Origin: Gammaproteobacteria bacterium
GTDB taxonomy: Bacteria > Pseudomonadota > Gammaproteobacteria > Pseudomonadales > Azotimanducaceae
Assembly (NCBI GenBank): GCA_004357385.1
Contig: SMWF01000071.1
Coordinates: 1 to 60,339, forward strand
Length of the DNA: 60,339 nt
Reading direction: 5' to 3'
Under the pieces are notes generated by a model. The model did no database searches. It was not told the origin of the DNA and saw only the letters and a program-made list of their open reading frames with translations. The number at the start of each line of letters is the position of its first letter. Positions within the stretch are counted from its first letter, which is position 1. Position numbers and translations under genes: made by a program. Positions 17,903-26,633 of this stretch are shown here, piece after piece.

Positions 17903-18888
17903 GGTACCGGAACGCGGGCCACCAATCGGTCGATCACATCGTCCGCGCTGATCGACTGGGCTTCCGCTTCGAAGCTCGTGATGATGCGGTGGCGCAGCGT
18001 GTCGTGGCACACCCCGTGAACGTCTTCGGGGGTTACAAAGTCCCGGCCATCGAGCCAGGCCGAGGCTCGGCTGCAGATGTCCAGCGCGATCGTGCCACGT
18101 GGGCTGGCACCGTACTCCAGGTAGCCGGCGAGGTCCGAGTCGTAGCGTTCCGGAGCCCGGGTCGCGAGGATGAACTGCACGATGTACTCCTCTATGCTGG
18201 GTGACATGTACACGCCAAGCACCGCGCGGCGGGCGTCGAAGATATCGCGCTCGCCGAGTCGTACCGGAGGCGTCGAATAAGCACTGGCGCTCGGCCCCCG
18301 GGCCGTCTCATCTCTGACCAGTTCCAGAATCTTGTGTTCCGCGGGGCCGTCCGGATAGTCGACGTTGGTGTGCATGAGAAAACGATCGAGTTGCGCCTCG
18401 GGTAGCGGGTAGGTGCCCTCCTGTTCGATGGGGTTCTGGGTCGCCATCACCAGAAACAGTTCCGGCAATCGATACGTTTCGCGACCCACGCTGACCTGAT
18501 GTTCCGCCATCGCTTCCAGCAGTGCCGACTGCACCTTGGCCGGCGCCCGGTTGATTTCATCAGCCAGCAGCAGGTTGTGGAAAATCGGACCCCGTTGGAA
18601 TTTGAACGAGCCATCTTCCGGGCGGAATATCTCGGTCCCCGTCACATCGCTCGGCAACAGGTCCGGCGTGAATTGGATTCGGTGAAAGTCACCTTCGACG
18701 GCGTTTGCCAACTCTTTGATTGCCCGGGTTTTGGCCAACCCCGGCGCCCCTTCAACCAACAGGTGTCCACCGCAGATCAAGGTCATGATAAGCCGTTCGA
18801 TCAGCTTGGGCTGGCCGATGATGCGGCCTTCCAGCCAGTCGGTGACGGCTCGCACTTTATCCCGTGACTGGTGATCGATGGCTTCCAC
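17899..18888 (-). CDS. moxR: MoxR family AAA+ ATPase
   Basis: 329 residues with a GTG start. Walker A is G-A-P-G-L-A-K-T (about 48-55), Walker B is L-L-A-D-E-I-N-R, sensor 1 is ATQNPIEQEGTYPLPEAQLDRF, split here as ATQNPIEQEG and TYPLPEAQLDRF, and sensor 2 is Y-G-A-S-P-R-G. MoxR ATPases act as chaperones that load metals or remodel VWA proteins. It is the first gene of a six-gene operon ending at batD. A candidate promoter lies just upstream. Confidence 0.95.
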   Translation of the reverse strand: MEAIDHQSRDKVRAVTDWLEGRIIGQPKLIERLIMTLICGGHLLVEGAPGLAKTRAIKELANAVEGDFHRIQFTPDLLPSDVTGTEIFRPEDGSFKFQRGPIFHNLLLADEINRAPAKVQSALLEAMAEHQVSVGRETYRLPELFLVMATQNPIEQEGTYPLPEAQLDRFLMHTNVDYPDGPAEHKILELVRDETARGPSASAYSTPPVRLGERDIFDARRAVLGVYMSPSIEEYIVQFILATRAPERYDSDLAGYLEYGASPRGTIALDICSRASAWLDGRDFVTPEDVHGVCHDTLRHRIITSFEAEAQSISADDVIDRLVARVPVP

Positions 18889-18917
18889 AACGTTGGCGAT
18901 TCCGGAAAGAGTTGGCC

Positions 18918-18946
18918 ATTGTAGTCACGCGTCGGCGCGCGTCCAG
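18918..18946 (-). promoter_or_regulatory. candidate sigma-70 promoter for moxR operon
   Basis: On the minus strand CTGGAC (18941-18946), a 17-nt spacer and TACAAT (18918-18923) lie 30 nt before the moxR GTG. The -10 is good and the -35 moderate. It sits in the 185-nt divergent gap with pyrD, for which I found no convincing promoter. Confidence 0.4.
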
Positions 18947-19073
18947 CCGGTCACCGGATGATGCTGACCTGCCTGCACGGGGGTTGGATCGATGCCCTCG
19001 TTACACGAACTCATGGATTATCCGGTCTGGGCCGGTACACTTCGGGCCGGTTTGTCGAGGCTCCTGGACCGTG

Positions 19074-20123
19074 ATGTTCGAACTCGCGCGACGCATTCTG
19101 CTGTGGCTGCCACCTGAACTGGCGCACGGGCTGTCGCTGCGAGGCATGGAACTAGCCCAGCGGGTTGGTTATACGCAGCGCGTGGTTCATCCGATTTACA
19201 AGCCTGTCGAACTTCTGGGACTGAAGTTTCGCAATCGTGTTGGCCTTGCGGCGGGGCTGGACAAAGACGGTGTCGCGGTCCGCGGCCTCTTCGCGTTGGG
19301 TTTCGGCTTCGTCGAAGTGGGCACCGTCACGCCGCGCCCGCAACCCGGTAACGCCAGGCCGCGTCTGTTCCGACTCCCGGGAGAGGGTGCGTTGATCAAC
19401 CGGATGGGCTTCAACAACGCGGGAACGGCGGCCTTGCGCCAGCGGCTGGTTGAGCTTCGTCGACAGCCGCTGGGTCCGGGCTGCGTGCTCGGGGTGAACA
19501 TCGGCAAGAACAGGGACACCGCCTTGCCGCAGGCGAGCGATGACTACCTCGAAGCGCTGCGCGGCGTGCATGACGTTGCCGACTACATCAGCGTCAACGT
19601 TTCTTCGCCGAACACACCAGGCCTGCGAAAACTCCAAGGCGCGCGGGAACTTCACGCGCTGCTGCGCGCGGTTGTGGCTGAGCGGGATGCGCTGCTGGCA
19701 GGCTCGCCGCGCGTGTTGCCGGTGCTGGCCAAACTTGCGCCGGACCTCACGCCCGACGAGCTCACCGAGGTCGCCGACGTACTGCTTGATGTGGGCGTCG
19801 AGGGGGTCATTGCCAGCAATACCACCACCACTCGGCCGCTCGACGCCCCGTCGCGCTACGCGGCCGAGCAGGGGGGCCTGAGTGGCTGCCCGCTGAACCC
19901 GCTGGCGGAGCGTTGTATCGAGCACTTGCAGCGCCGACTCGCCGGACGGTTGCCGATCATCGGCGTGGGTGGCATCGATGATGTCAACAGCGCAACCCGG
20001 CTGGTCAACGCGGGCGCCTCGCTGGTGCAGCTGTACACTGGCTTTATCTACCGCGGACCGGAACTCATCCGGGAGATCGCCCTGGCCCTCGACCCGGAGC
20101 TGCAGAATCCGGAGCTGCGCTAG
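19074..20123 (+). CDS. pyrD: dihydroorotate dehydrogenase (quinone), class 2
   Basis: 349 residues. It oxidises dihydroorotate to orotate in pyrimidine synthesis and passes the electrons to membrane quinone. The N-terminal amphipathic helices (1-45) are the class-2 membrane-docking part. FMN-site motifs are A-A-G-L-D-K-D, N-R-M-G-F-N-N and the catalytic-Ser loop N-V-S-S-P-N-T-P-G-L-R, followed by GVGGI and QLYTGFIYRGP. The ATG at 19074 gives the family length; a GTG directly precedes it. Confidence 0.96.
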   Translation: MFELARRILLWLPPELAHGLSLRGMELAQRVGYTQRVVHPIYKPVELLGLKFRNRVGLAAGLDKDGVAVRGLFALGFGFVEVGTVTPRPQPGNARPRLFRLPGEGALINRMGFNNAGTAALRQRLVELRRQPLGPGCVLGVNIGKNRDTALPQASDDYLEALRGVHDVADYISVNVSSPNTPGLRKLQGARELHALLRAVVAERDALLAGSPRVLPVLAKLAPDLTPDELTEVADVLLDVGVEGVIASNTTTTRPLDAPSRYAAEQGGLSGCPLNPLAERCIEHLQRRLAGRLPIIGVGGIDDVNSATRLVNAGASLVQLYTGFIYRGPELIREIALALDPELQNPELR

Positions 20124-20380
20124 CGGATTCGGGTGCACCACAGTAGCATCGTCAGCCATGGGGAGGTTCGGCATCCCGTCCGACCGTTGCAGTCACTACA
20201 CAAAGTTGTTTAGACACTGGCGCCGTGAGGAGGGCACACGCAGATCCGCGACGTACGTGTTGCTGAAGCTCACCCGCGTCATTACGCCACTGCGCATATC
20301 TGAAGACGACGAGATCGAGGGCTCGACCTCGTGCTGCACAACGAACGCGGTTACGACCTCTGACCCGGGTGCGGTCTCGC
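20124..20380. other. 257-nt gap with no recognised gene
   Basis: This lies between the convergent pyrD and ddl genes. The forward frame open through it carries no recognisable family, and codon use looks random. I see no tRNA, clear terminator or repeat. It may be a decayed gene. Confidence 0.5.
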
Positions 20381-21316
20381 TCAGCGCGGTCCGCGGCGCA
20401 TGGCGCTGCGGACCAGCGCGTCGACCAACGCGTCGAATGACATGCCGCTTGCGGTGGCGCCTTCCGGGTAGAGGCTCGTCGGGGTCATGCCTGGCAGGGT
20501 GTTGACCTCGAGCAGGGAAATCTCGTCGTTGTCGGTGACGATGAAGTCTGCGCGCGAGAGATCCACGCAGCCCAACACGTCATGCGCGTCGAGCGCAATG
20601 CGCCGCAATTCGGCCAGCGTTGCCTCGGGCAGCCGTGCCGGAATCAGGTGTTCGCTGTATCCTGGCGTATAGCGGTGCTGGTAGTCGTACCAGGTGCCGT
20701 CGGGCGTGCGTATTTCGATCGGTGGAAAGGATGTCGCTGCTGATCCCTCCGGGTGGAAGACCCCGACGGTCACTTCGCAGCCCAGGATGTACGGCTCGAC
20801 GAGCACGTCGCCGCCGAGGCTCAGGGCTGCTTCGAGCGGCGCGCACAGGTCACCGCCGTTGGCGACGAGCGTCACTCCGAGCGCCGAGCCCTGGCAGGTC
20901 GGCTTGATCACCACCCGTTCGCCGAGTACTGCGCGGATGCGTTGCGCGGCGGGCTCGGGTGCGCAATCGGCGTCGATCACCAGGTCCGCGCAGACCGGCA
21001 ATTCCACGCGCCGGAACAGGTCTTTGGCGACGCCTTTATCCATGCCCACCGCGCTGGCGTGAACGCCGGAGCCCACGTACGGCAAGCCGAGGATTTCCAG
21101 GTAGCCCTGCACCGTTCCGTCTTCGCCGGGCGGGCCGTGCAGGACGGGAAACACGACATCCGGTTGAAACGCGTTAAGCCCCGCAGTGACGTCCGCGTCG
21201 AGCTCGATCAGCAAAGCGTCGTGCCGGGTTGTCAGCGCCTTGGCCACTTCGGCGGCGGAGGAGCGTGACACCTCGGCCTCCGGGGACGACCCGCCGGCGA
21301 GAACTGCGACCTTCAT
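20381..21316 (-). CDS. ddl: D-alanine--D-alanine ligase
   Basis: 311 residues from the ATG at 21316; the open frame continues 113 codons upstream into the peptidase gene and I do not include them. It joins two D-Ala with ATP for peptidoglycan precursors. The start VAVLAGGSSPEAEVS, the H-G-P-P-G-E-D-G-T-V-Q-G loop, V-I-K-P-T-C-Q-G-S-A-L-G-V and the ending LEVNTLPGMTPTSL are all family hallmarks. It stands alone rather than in the usual mur/fts cluster and lies 19 nt after the S9 peptidase. Confidence 0.93.
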   Translation of the reverse strand: MKVAVLAGGSSPEAEVSRSSAAEVAKALTTRHDALLIELDADVTAGLNAFQPDVVFPVLHGPPGEDGTVQGYLEILGLPYVGSGVHASAVGMDKGVAKDLFRRVELPVCADLVIDADCAPEPAAQRIRAVLGERVVIKPTCQGSALGVTLVANGGDLCAPLEAALSLGGDVLVEPYILGCEVTVGVFHPEGSAATSFPPIEIRTPDGTWYDYQHRYTPGYSEHLIPARLPEATLAELRRIALDAHDVLGCVDLSRADFIVTDNDEISLLEVNTLPGMTPTSLYPEGATASGMSFDALVDALVRSAMRRGPR

Positions 21317-21335
21317 CTTCGTCACGGGGGGGTCG

Positions 21336-23258
21336 TCACAGGTTTTCGATCTCCAGCGGCGGGATGGAATCGGCAGGTTCGATGTCGAACACCTTTGCGA
21401 AGAACAGATACTCTGCCTCGATGGCCCGGACGATGTTTTCGGCACGGCGAAATCCGTGCTGTTCGCCTTCGAAGGGTACATAGGCGACCGGAATACCTTT
21501 GCGGCGCAACACCTCGACCATGGCCTCCGCCTGGCTCGGCGGTACCACCGCATCCTCAAGTCCTTGGAAGAACACCACGGGGCAGTCGAGTTGCTCGGCG
21601 TGGTGAATTGGCGACCGGTCGAGGTAACGCTGCTGCTCCTCGGGATATGGCCCAACCAGCCGATCGAGATACCTCGATTCGAATTTGTGTGTATCGCGCG
21701 CCAGCGCTTCGAGATCGCCTATCCCGTAGTGACTGGCCCCCGCGGCGAATCGATCGCCGAAGGTCAATGCCGCCAAGGTCGTGTAACCCCCTGCGCTGCC
21801 TCCTCGAATGACGGCCCTGCGGGCATCGATTCGACCGCGGGCGGCCAGCTCGGCCAGGCCGTCTTCGCAGTCGTGTACGTCGACGATGCCCCATTGCTGA
21901 TCGAGACGCCGCCGGTAGTCGCGCCCGAAGCCACTGGACCCGCCGTAGTTGACGTCGAACACCGCCCAGCCGCGGCTGGTGTAGTACTGGGCCCGCAGGT
22001 TCAGCGCGACGCTGGTCATGCCGGTCGGCCCGCCGTGAGTCACCACGACCACCGGTGGAGCGATCTCCTCGCCGGCTTCGAATTCCGGGTTGTGCGGCGC
22101 ATAGAAATAGCCGTGGGAACGCCCGCCGTCCCGGGTCGGGAAGGCGACGGGTTCGGGCGTCGAGAACCATTCGGAGCCGATGTCCAGGGTGCCTGCGCGG
22201 GCGAGAACGCGTTCGGTCGATCCGGGGCGGTGACCGACGATGGCACTCAGTCGATCCGGTCGCCCGCCGATGAAGAACAGCTCGCCGTCGTGAACCGTGA
22301 GGGCATCGAACACGTTCCAATCGGATTCCAGTGGAGACAGCAGGCCGTTGTCGATGCCGAGGATGCACAGCTGGGCACGACCGTCTTCGATGCGCTGACA
22401 GGCGACGTGTTTGGCATCCAGCAGTGCAAAGCTGCGCATATTGAACGCCCACGGGGGCTGTGCGTATTCGGCCTGGTCCGGGTGGATACAGTACTCACCA
22501 CTTGCGTCGTAGCTGTACAGGTTCCACCAGCCGGAGCGGTCTGAGGCGAACAGCAGGTGCCCCGGTGCGACCCAGGTGGGTTGGAGGATCGATTCCTCCG
22601 CGCCGCCGGCGACCACCGTAGCGGGCCCAAGGTGCTGACCCTCGAAATCGGCGAGGTGCAGCTGGGTTCCATCCCAGGGCATGTTCGGGTGGTCCCAGCA
22701 CAGGTAGCAGAGCTGATCTGCGTCGGGCGACAGGCGCGGGCTGGCGTAAAAGTCGTGGCCGCCGCACAGCGTGGTGATAGCCCCGGTGGCGACGTCGATA
22801 ACGACCAGTCGGTTCTCGGCTTCGGCTTCGCCCGGTACGCCGTGTCGTTCGGCGACCGCGATCAGCGAACCGTCCCCTGGCGTGGCCGCTAGATCCGCAT
22901 AGCGCTCCGAGGTGGGCGTATCGGTGATCTGCTCGATGTCGCCGGTGTCCAGGTCGACCCGATACACGTTCTGATCCGAGAAGTTGACGAAGAAGGCGCT
23001 ACACGGGGTCACCAGAAACGCACCCCCGCCGTACTCGTGGACCCTGCTGCGAACGTTGTACGGCGACGGCGTCAGCTCCTCGGATTCGTGGTCCCGATGG
23101 CGCAGAAGAACGGTGCGCCCGGCTTCGAGCGGTCGCGACTCGAGCCAGAAAAGATCGCGCTGGTTGGACGCCAGACCACCCAGCCCGGTGGCCCCTGCGC
23201 TGATCAACTGGGCCGAGATGGGCGATCGCCAGGTGCCGAAGGGTGCGCTCGTGGTCAT
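21336..23258 (-). CDS. S9 family (prolyl oligopeptidase-like) peptidase
   Basis: 640 residues from the ATG at 23258. The N-terminal half is a beta-propeller (repeats such as ERYADLAATPGDG and DFYASPRLSPDA). The C-terminal half is an alpha/beta hydrolase with nucleophile Ser in R-G-G-S-A-G-G-Y-T, Asp in G-L-E-D-A-V-V-P and His in E-G-E-Q-H-G-F. There is no signal peptide, so it is probably cytosolic. It resembles acylaminoacyl/dipeptidyl peptidases; the substrate cannot be read. It lies between a GNAT gene and ddl on the same strand. Confidence 0.92.
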   Translation of the reverse strand: MTTSAPFGTWRSPISAQLISAGATGLGGLASNQRDLFWLESRPLEAGRTVLLRHRDHESEELTPSPYNVRSRVHEYGGGAFLVTPCSAFFVNFSDQNVYRVDLDTGDIEQITDTPTSERYADLAATPGDGSLIAVAERHGVPGEAEAENRLVVIDVATGAITTLCGGHDFYASPRLSPDADQLCYLCWDHPNMPWDGTQLHLADFEGQHLGPATVVAGGAEESILQPTWVAPGHLLFASDRSGWWNLYSYDASGEYCIHPDQAEYAQPPWAFNMRSFALLDAKHVACQRIEDGRAQLCILGIDNGLLSPLESDWNVFDALTVHDGELFFIGGRPDRLSAIVGHRPGSTERVLARAGTLDIGSEWFSTPEPVAFPTRDGGRSHGYFYAPHNPEFEAGEEIAPPVVVVTHGGPTGMTSVALNLRAQYYTSRGWAVFDVNYGGSSGFGRDYRRRLDQQWGIVDVHDCEDGLAELAARGRIDARRAVIRGGSAGGYTTLAALTFGDRFAAGASHYGIGDLEALARDTHKFESRYLDRLVGPYPEEQQRYLDRSPIHHAEQLDCPVVFFQGLEDAVVPPSQAEAMVEVLRRKGIPVAYVPFEGEQHGFRRAENIVRAIEAEYLFFAKVFDIEPADSIPPLEIENL

Positions 23259-23269
23259 CGGGTTAAGGG

Positions 23270-23800
23270 CTACGGGGGCGTCCGCAGTGTAGCCCGGGTG
23301 TCGGTGATTGCCCATCGTTCGTGATCGCGCCAGCGTCCGTCGATGAACAGAAACTGCTCGGAGGAGCCTTCCCGCGTGAACCCGCAGTCCGCTACCAGCT
23401 TCAACGAGCGCAGATTGGCCGGTTGAATGTTTGCTTCGAGGCGGTGCAAGCCGAGCTCGTCGAAGGCGAAATCGACGACCAGCAACAGCCCCGAGCGCAT
23501 GTAACCCCGGCCCACGAATGGCGCCCCGACGTAGTAACCCAACGATGCGCTCAAGAACGATCCCCGCACGACGTTGTTGACGTTGATGACCCCGGCGATG
23601 TGGTCGTCGTTGCGCTTGCAGACGAGCAGACCCTCGTGGTCGTCGCGCCGGGTGCGCGCGTGATAGTGAGCGAAGGCGCGGTCGGTAAGCGGTGGCGCAA
23701 TCCAGGGTTGATGAAACTCCCTGCTGGCCAGCATCAGCTCCAGGAACTCGGCCCGGTCACGTTTCTCGACGCGTCGGATGTAGACTTCCGGTTCAGACAT
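23270..23800 (-). CDS. RimJ/RimL-type GNAT acetyltransferase
   Basis: 176 residues. It has the GNAT order R-R-V-E-K-R-D start, the S-L-G-Y-Y-V strand, the acetyl-CoA loop G-R-G-Y-M-R-S-G, and LHRLEANIQPANLRSLKL, typical of RimJ/RimL N-terminal acetyltransferases. Its start overlaps the end of the small membrane gene by 8 nt, so it is the third gene of an operon with a C39-like peptidase. The target could be a ribosomal protein N-terminus or a peptide made by that operon. Confidence 0.9.
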   Translation of the reverse strand: MSEPEVYIRRVEKRDRAEFLELMLASREFHQPWIAPPLTDRAFAHYHARTRRDDHEGLLVCKRNDDHIAGVINVNNVVRGSFLSASLGYYVGAPFVGRGYMRSGLLLVVDFAFDELGLHRLEANIQPANLRSLKLVADCGFTREGSSEQFLFIDGRWRDHERWAITDTRATLRTPP

Positions 23801-24020
23801 CTTTCCGACGGCTGTGATCGATGGCGAATATCTCCCACAGCGACGCTGGAATCATCGCGACACCGACGGCGAGCACGTGCAACGGATGAAGTGCCGGCGG
23901 TCCGGAAAATGGCCAGATGGCGCTGAATCCGTAGTCGAATTCGTGCCATGCGATCAATCCGTAGGTTGTCAGGGCGAACGCCGCGACCAGCAGCATGTAG
24001 CGCAGCAGATAGCGGGTCAT
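23793..24020 (-). CDS. small two-helix membrane protein
   Basis: 75 residues from an ATG that overlaps the C39-peptidase stop (ATGA). Two hydrophobic helices, about 4-24 and 45-65, flank a short loop rich in Phe, Trp and Pro; the C-terminus is basic and polar (DHSRRKDV). I recognise no family. Overlaps on both sides tie it to the peptidase and the GNAT gene. Confidence 0.65.
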   Translation of the reverse strand: MTRYLLRYMLLVAAFALTTYGLIAWHEFDYGFSAIWPFSGPPALHPLHVLAVGVAMIPASLWEIFAIDHSRRKDV

Positions 24021-24979
24021 TGCGGCGGCAGTATGACGTAGCTGGCGCCACGATGGCCCAGCCAGGCGCGGGCGAACTCGGCGCGGGCAAAGGAAGTACA
24101 CACGTCGCGGGGATCGCGTGCCCGGGAGTCGTTGACATAGACCTGATCGGCCGTCCAACCCGTGCACACGACCAGATGCCCGGAGGTGCGGTCATTGCAG
24201 GCACCGGCCAGCTCACCCGCTGCATGACGAATACTGGCGATCACCGGAATGTCTTGATCGATGATCCCGGCAGCAACATCCGTGCTGCTGAATGTCTCGA
24301 CCGCGCCGATGGCGCCGAATCGGCTCGCGGCGTGCAATGCCGCAGGCCACACCCCGAACATTCCGCACCGGGCGTGGTAACACAGCGGCGCAATCTCACC
24401 GATGTGGGTCGTCACACCATGGTGGCGCAGCACCATCGTCACGCAGGTGGGTGAGCAGATGTGGGATCGGATGTTTCTCGGCGCGGTCAGTTGGCTCAAT
24501 GGGGCTACCGCGAGGCGGCGGCTGGTACGCTCACCCGTCTGGGGAGGCATTTCCACGGGACGCGCTGCGACCGTGAGCAGGTAGCGTTCCGGGGGACGGG
24601 CGCTGACGACGTCGAGGGTCAGGCGCAAATCGCCGGTCGCACGACTTGCCTGAAAGTAGTCGATGTGGGTGGCCAGCCTTTTGCCGGGATTCTCGGCGCG
24701 CAGCGTATCCGTGCCAATCGGCGCGAGCGCCCAGGTTCGTTTCGGGGTCGCCAGGGTGAACTGGAAGCCGTAGTCTCCGCCGGACCCGATCATGCTGAAG
24801 CTGGGCACCAGGATGTAGCCCTTGGGCAGCTCGGGAATCGGGAGTTCCACCCGGTGCAGGTTCCCGGCACCGTCGCTCGAACTGGACCAGCTGAGCTGAT
24901 CGTCGATGGGCAACGGGTATCGCGATGCGATGTCCGCGGAGGCGAATCGCATGGTTTGCAATGCCGCGTTCGATCTCAT
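24017..24979 (-). CDS. C39-like cysteine peptidase family protein
   Basis: About 320 residues. The start is uncertain: ATGs at 25009, 24979 and 24952 are possible, none with a good ribosome site, and 25009 would collide with the divergent glutaredoxin-like start. An N-terminal beta-rich domain (about 1-155) precedes a papain-fold domain. The catalytic Cys is in S-H-I-C-S-P-T-C-V-T-M-V-L, the His in S-G-H-L-V-V-C-T-G-W, and Y-V-N-D-S-R-A follows. C39-like peptidases cleave Gly-Gly-type leaders, but here there is no ABC transporter. No signal peptide is clear. Confidence 0.8.
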   Translation of the reverse strand: MRSNAALQTMRFASADIASRYPLPIDDQLSWSSSSDGAGNLHRVELPIPELPKGYILVPSFSMIGSGGDYGFQFTLATPKRTWALAPIGTDTLRAENPGKRLATHIDYFQASRATGDLRLTLDVVSARPPERYLLTVAARPVEMPPQTGERTSRRLAVAPLSQLTAPRNIRSHICSPTCVTMVLRHHGVTTHIGEIAPLCYHARCGMFGVWPAALHAASRFGAIGAVETFSSTDVAAGIIDQDIPVIASIRHAAGELAGACNDRTSGHLVVCTGWTADQVYVNDSRARDPRDVCTSFARAEFARAWLGHRGASYVILPPQ

Positions 24980-25007
24980 AGCGTCGGAGGGACGTGCTAC
25001 CGCTATC

Positions 25008-25244
25008 ATGCCGATGACGCTGACACTCTACTCAACTCAAGCTTGCCAGCTGTGTGACCGTGCGCTGGAGATGCTTCGTAGTATGCCAGAACTCTGTCAC
25101 GTCAAACTCGACGTGATCGACATTGCGCTGGATGACGAACTGCTCAGCCGCTACGAACGGGTGATTCCCGTGGTGCGATCAACCTCCGGCGAAATCCTAT
25201 GGCCTTTCAATGCGGACGAGGTGCTAGCTCTTCTGGGTCGATGA
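25008..25244 (+). CDS. glutaredoxin-like (DUF836) small redox protein
   Basis: 78 residues from the ATG at 25008; a second ATG at 25014 gives 76. The beta-strand L-T-L-Y-S-T is followed by the redox motif C-Q-L-C and a helix. V-I-P-V-V provides the cis-Pro, and F-N-A-D-E-V-L-A-L-L forms the last helix. This is the thioredoxin fold of the DUF836/glutaredoxin family. Its start nearly coincides with the divergent C39-peptidase region, and its 3' end overlaps tatD by 21 nt. Confidence 0.85.
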   Translation: MPMTLTLYSTQACQLCDRALEMLRSMPELCHVKLDVIDIALDDELLSRYERVIPVVRSTSGEILWPFNADEVLALLGR

Positions 25245-26054
25245 TCCTGGGGATTCAGGGTTGATCGGGGGCTCCCTGAAGGCGAAGAAGCCGCGTGCGT
25301 TGTCGGTGGTTGTTGCGATCAAATCGGTCACGCTCTGGTCACGTGCTTCGGCAATGCAACGCGCTACCCAGATCAGGTTCGCGGGCTCGTTGCGGCGGGT
25401 GGTCGGCTTGGGTTCGATGGTCCGCGGCAGCAGAAAGGGTGCGTCCGTTTCAATCATCAGCTGTTGCGCGGGGATCAGGCGCACCAGCTCACGCAGCTCC
25501 AGGCCCCGGCGCTCATCGCAGATCCAACCGGTAATACCGATCAGGAACCCGGCGCTGAGATACCCTTCCAGTTCCAAAGCGGAGCCGGTGAAGCAGTGAA
25601 TGACTACCTGGCGAGGCTTGGGCCCGTGCGCAAGCAGGCGTTCGAGGACGGCGCCGCCGGAGTCTCGATCGTGCACGAACAATGGCTGTGCCAGCCGAAC
25701 GGCCAGTTCGATCTGGGCGTCGAATGCTGCCAGCTGGGCCTCTCTGGGTGAGTAGTTGCGGTTGAAGTCGAGCCCCGTCTCGCCGACCGCCTTTACGCAG
25801 GGCTGCGCAAGCAAGGCCTCCAGGCGGTCGAGCCAGCCGGGCTCGACATCCTTGGCATCGTGGGGATGGACGCCAGCGGTTGCCGCCAGGAAGTCGGGGT
25901 GGCGTGCCGCGAGCCGCGCGGCAGCGCCACTGGACGCGAGATCGGTGCCCGTCACCGTGACGCCGCGGACGCCAGCCCGTTTGGCACGATCGAGTACCGC
26001 GTCGAGATCCCGCTGAAACACCGGGTGGGTCAGATTGGCGCCGATGTCGATCAC
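25224..26054 (-). CDS. tatD: TatD family metal-dependent DNase
   Basis: 276 residues from the GTG at 26054, giving the standard M-I-D-I-G-A-N-L-T start. Metal-binding motifs are A-G-V-H-P-H-D, the Glu in AVGETGLDFNRNYS, the His in PLFVHDRDSGG, the His in VVIHCFTGS and the Asp in IETDAPFLLPR. The family has 3'-5' exonuclease activity on DNA and roles in repair and DNA turnover. It follows uspA by 43 nt. Confidence 0.93.
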   Translation of the reverse strand: MIDIGANLTHPVFQRDLDAVLDRAKRAGVRGVTVTGTDLASSGAAARLAARHPDFLAATAGVHPHDAKDVEPGWLDRLEALLAQPCVKAVGETGLDFNRNYSPREAQLAAFDAQIELAVRLAQPLFVHDRDSGGAVLERLLAHGPKPRQVVIHCFTGSALELEGYLSAGFLIGITGWICDERRGLELRELVRLIPAQQLMIETDAPFLLPRTIEPKPTTRRNEPANLIWVARCIAEARDQSVTDLIATTTDNARGFFAFREPPINPESPGSSTQKS

Positions 26055-26097
26055 GTTGGCGTCAACCTTCAGGCCATGCGGGCCAAAGGAGTGGCGT

Positions 26098-26550
26098 TCA
26101 ATCCGACACGGTGACATCCGACCCGACTCGCACTGCGAGAACGTCGGTCTTGGCACCGTGCAATACCCCGTTGGCGGTTGAGCCGAGCAGTAATGCCAGG
26201 CCGTGGCGACCGTGCGACCCCACCACGATCAGGTCGGCGTCCAACTCCTCCGCCACCCGATGAATCTCGGCCTCGGGCCGGCCGAAAATCAGATGCTGAT
26301 GGTCTTCTGGAATCTGCAGTGCGCTGGCAAACTCGGCAAGGTGCGATTTGGCCTGTTCATGAATCTGTTCCTGGACCGACGAGAGGTCCATGGGAATGTC
26401 GCCGCCGTAGGCAAGACTGAGAGGTTCGATCACGTGGATGACGTGCAGGTCGGTGTCGAAGGCTTTCGCAAGAGCTACTGCGCGTTGGGCGACCCGATTC
26501 GTTTCTTCGGTAAGATCGACTGCCAACATGATACGTTTGTATGCACCCAT
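26098..26550 (-). CDS. universal stress protein A family
   Basis: 150 residues from the ATG at 26550, preceded by GGGGA; another ATG at 26562 adds four residues. It starts YKRIMLAVDLT and ends with the nucleotide-binding motif V-V-G-S-H-G-R-H-G-L-A-L-L-L-G-S-T-A-N, matching UspA. The remaining open frame upstream is non-coding. It is divergent from the next gene across 83 nt. Confidence 0.93.
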   Translation of the reverse strand: MGAYKRIMLAVDLTEETNRVAQRAVALAKAFDTDLHVIHVIEPLSLAYGGDIPMDLSSVQEQIHEQAKSHLAEFASALQIPEDHQHLIFGRPEAEIHRVAEELDADLIVVGSHGRHGLALLLGSTANGVLHGAKTDVLAVRVGSDVTVSD

Positions 26551-26633
26551 GTTGTTCCCCATCTGGTCTTCGCGCGACCATACACATAAACACGCGCCGC
26601 CATCAACCGCGGTGCATTGGACAGGAAACCCGT

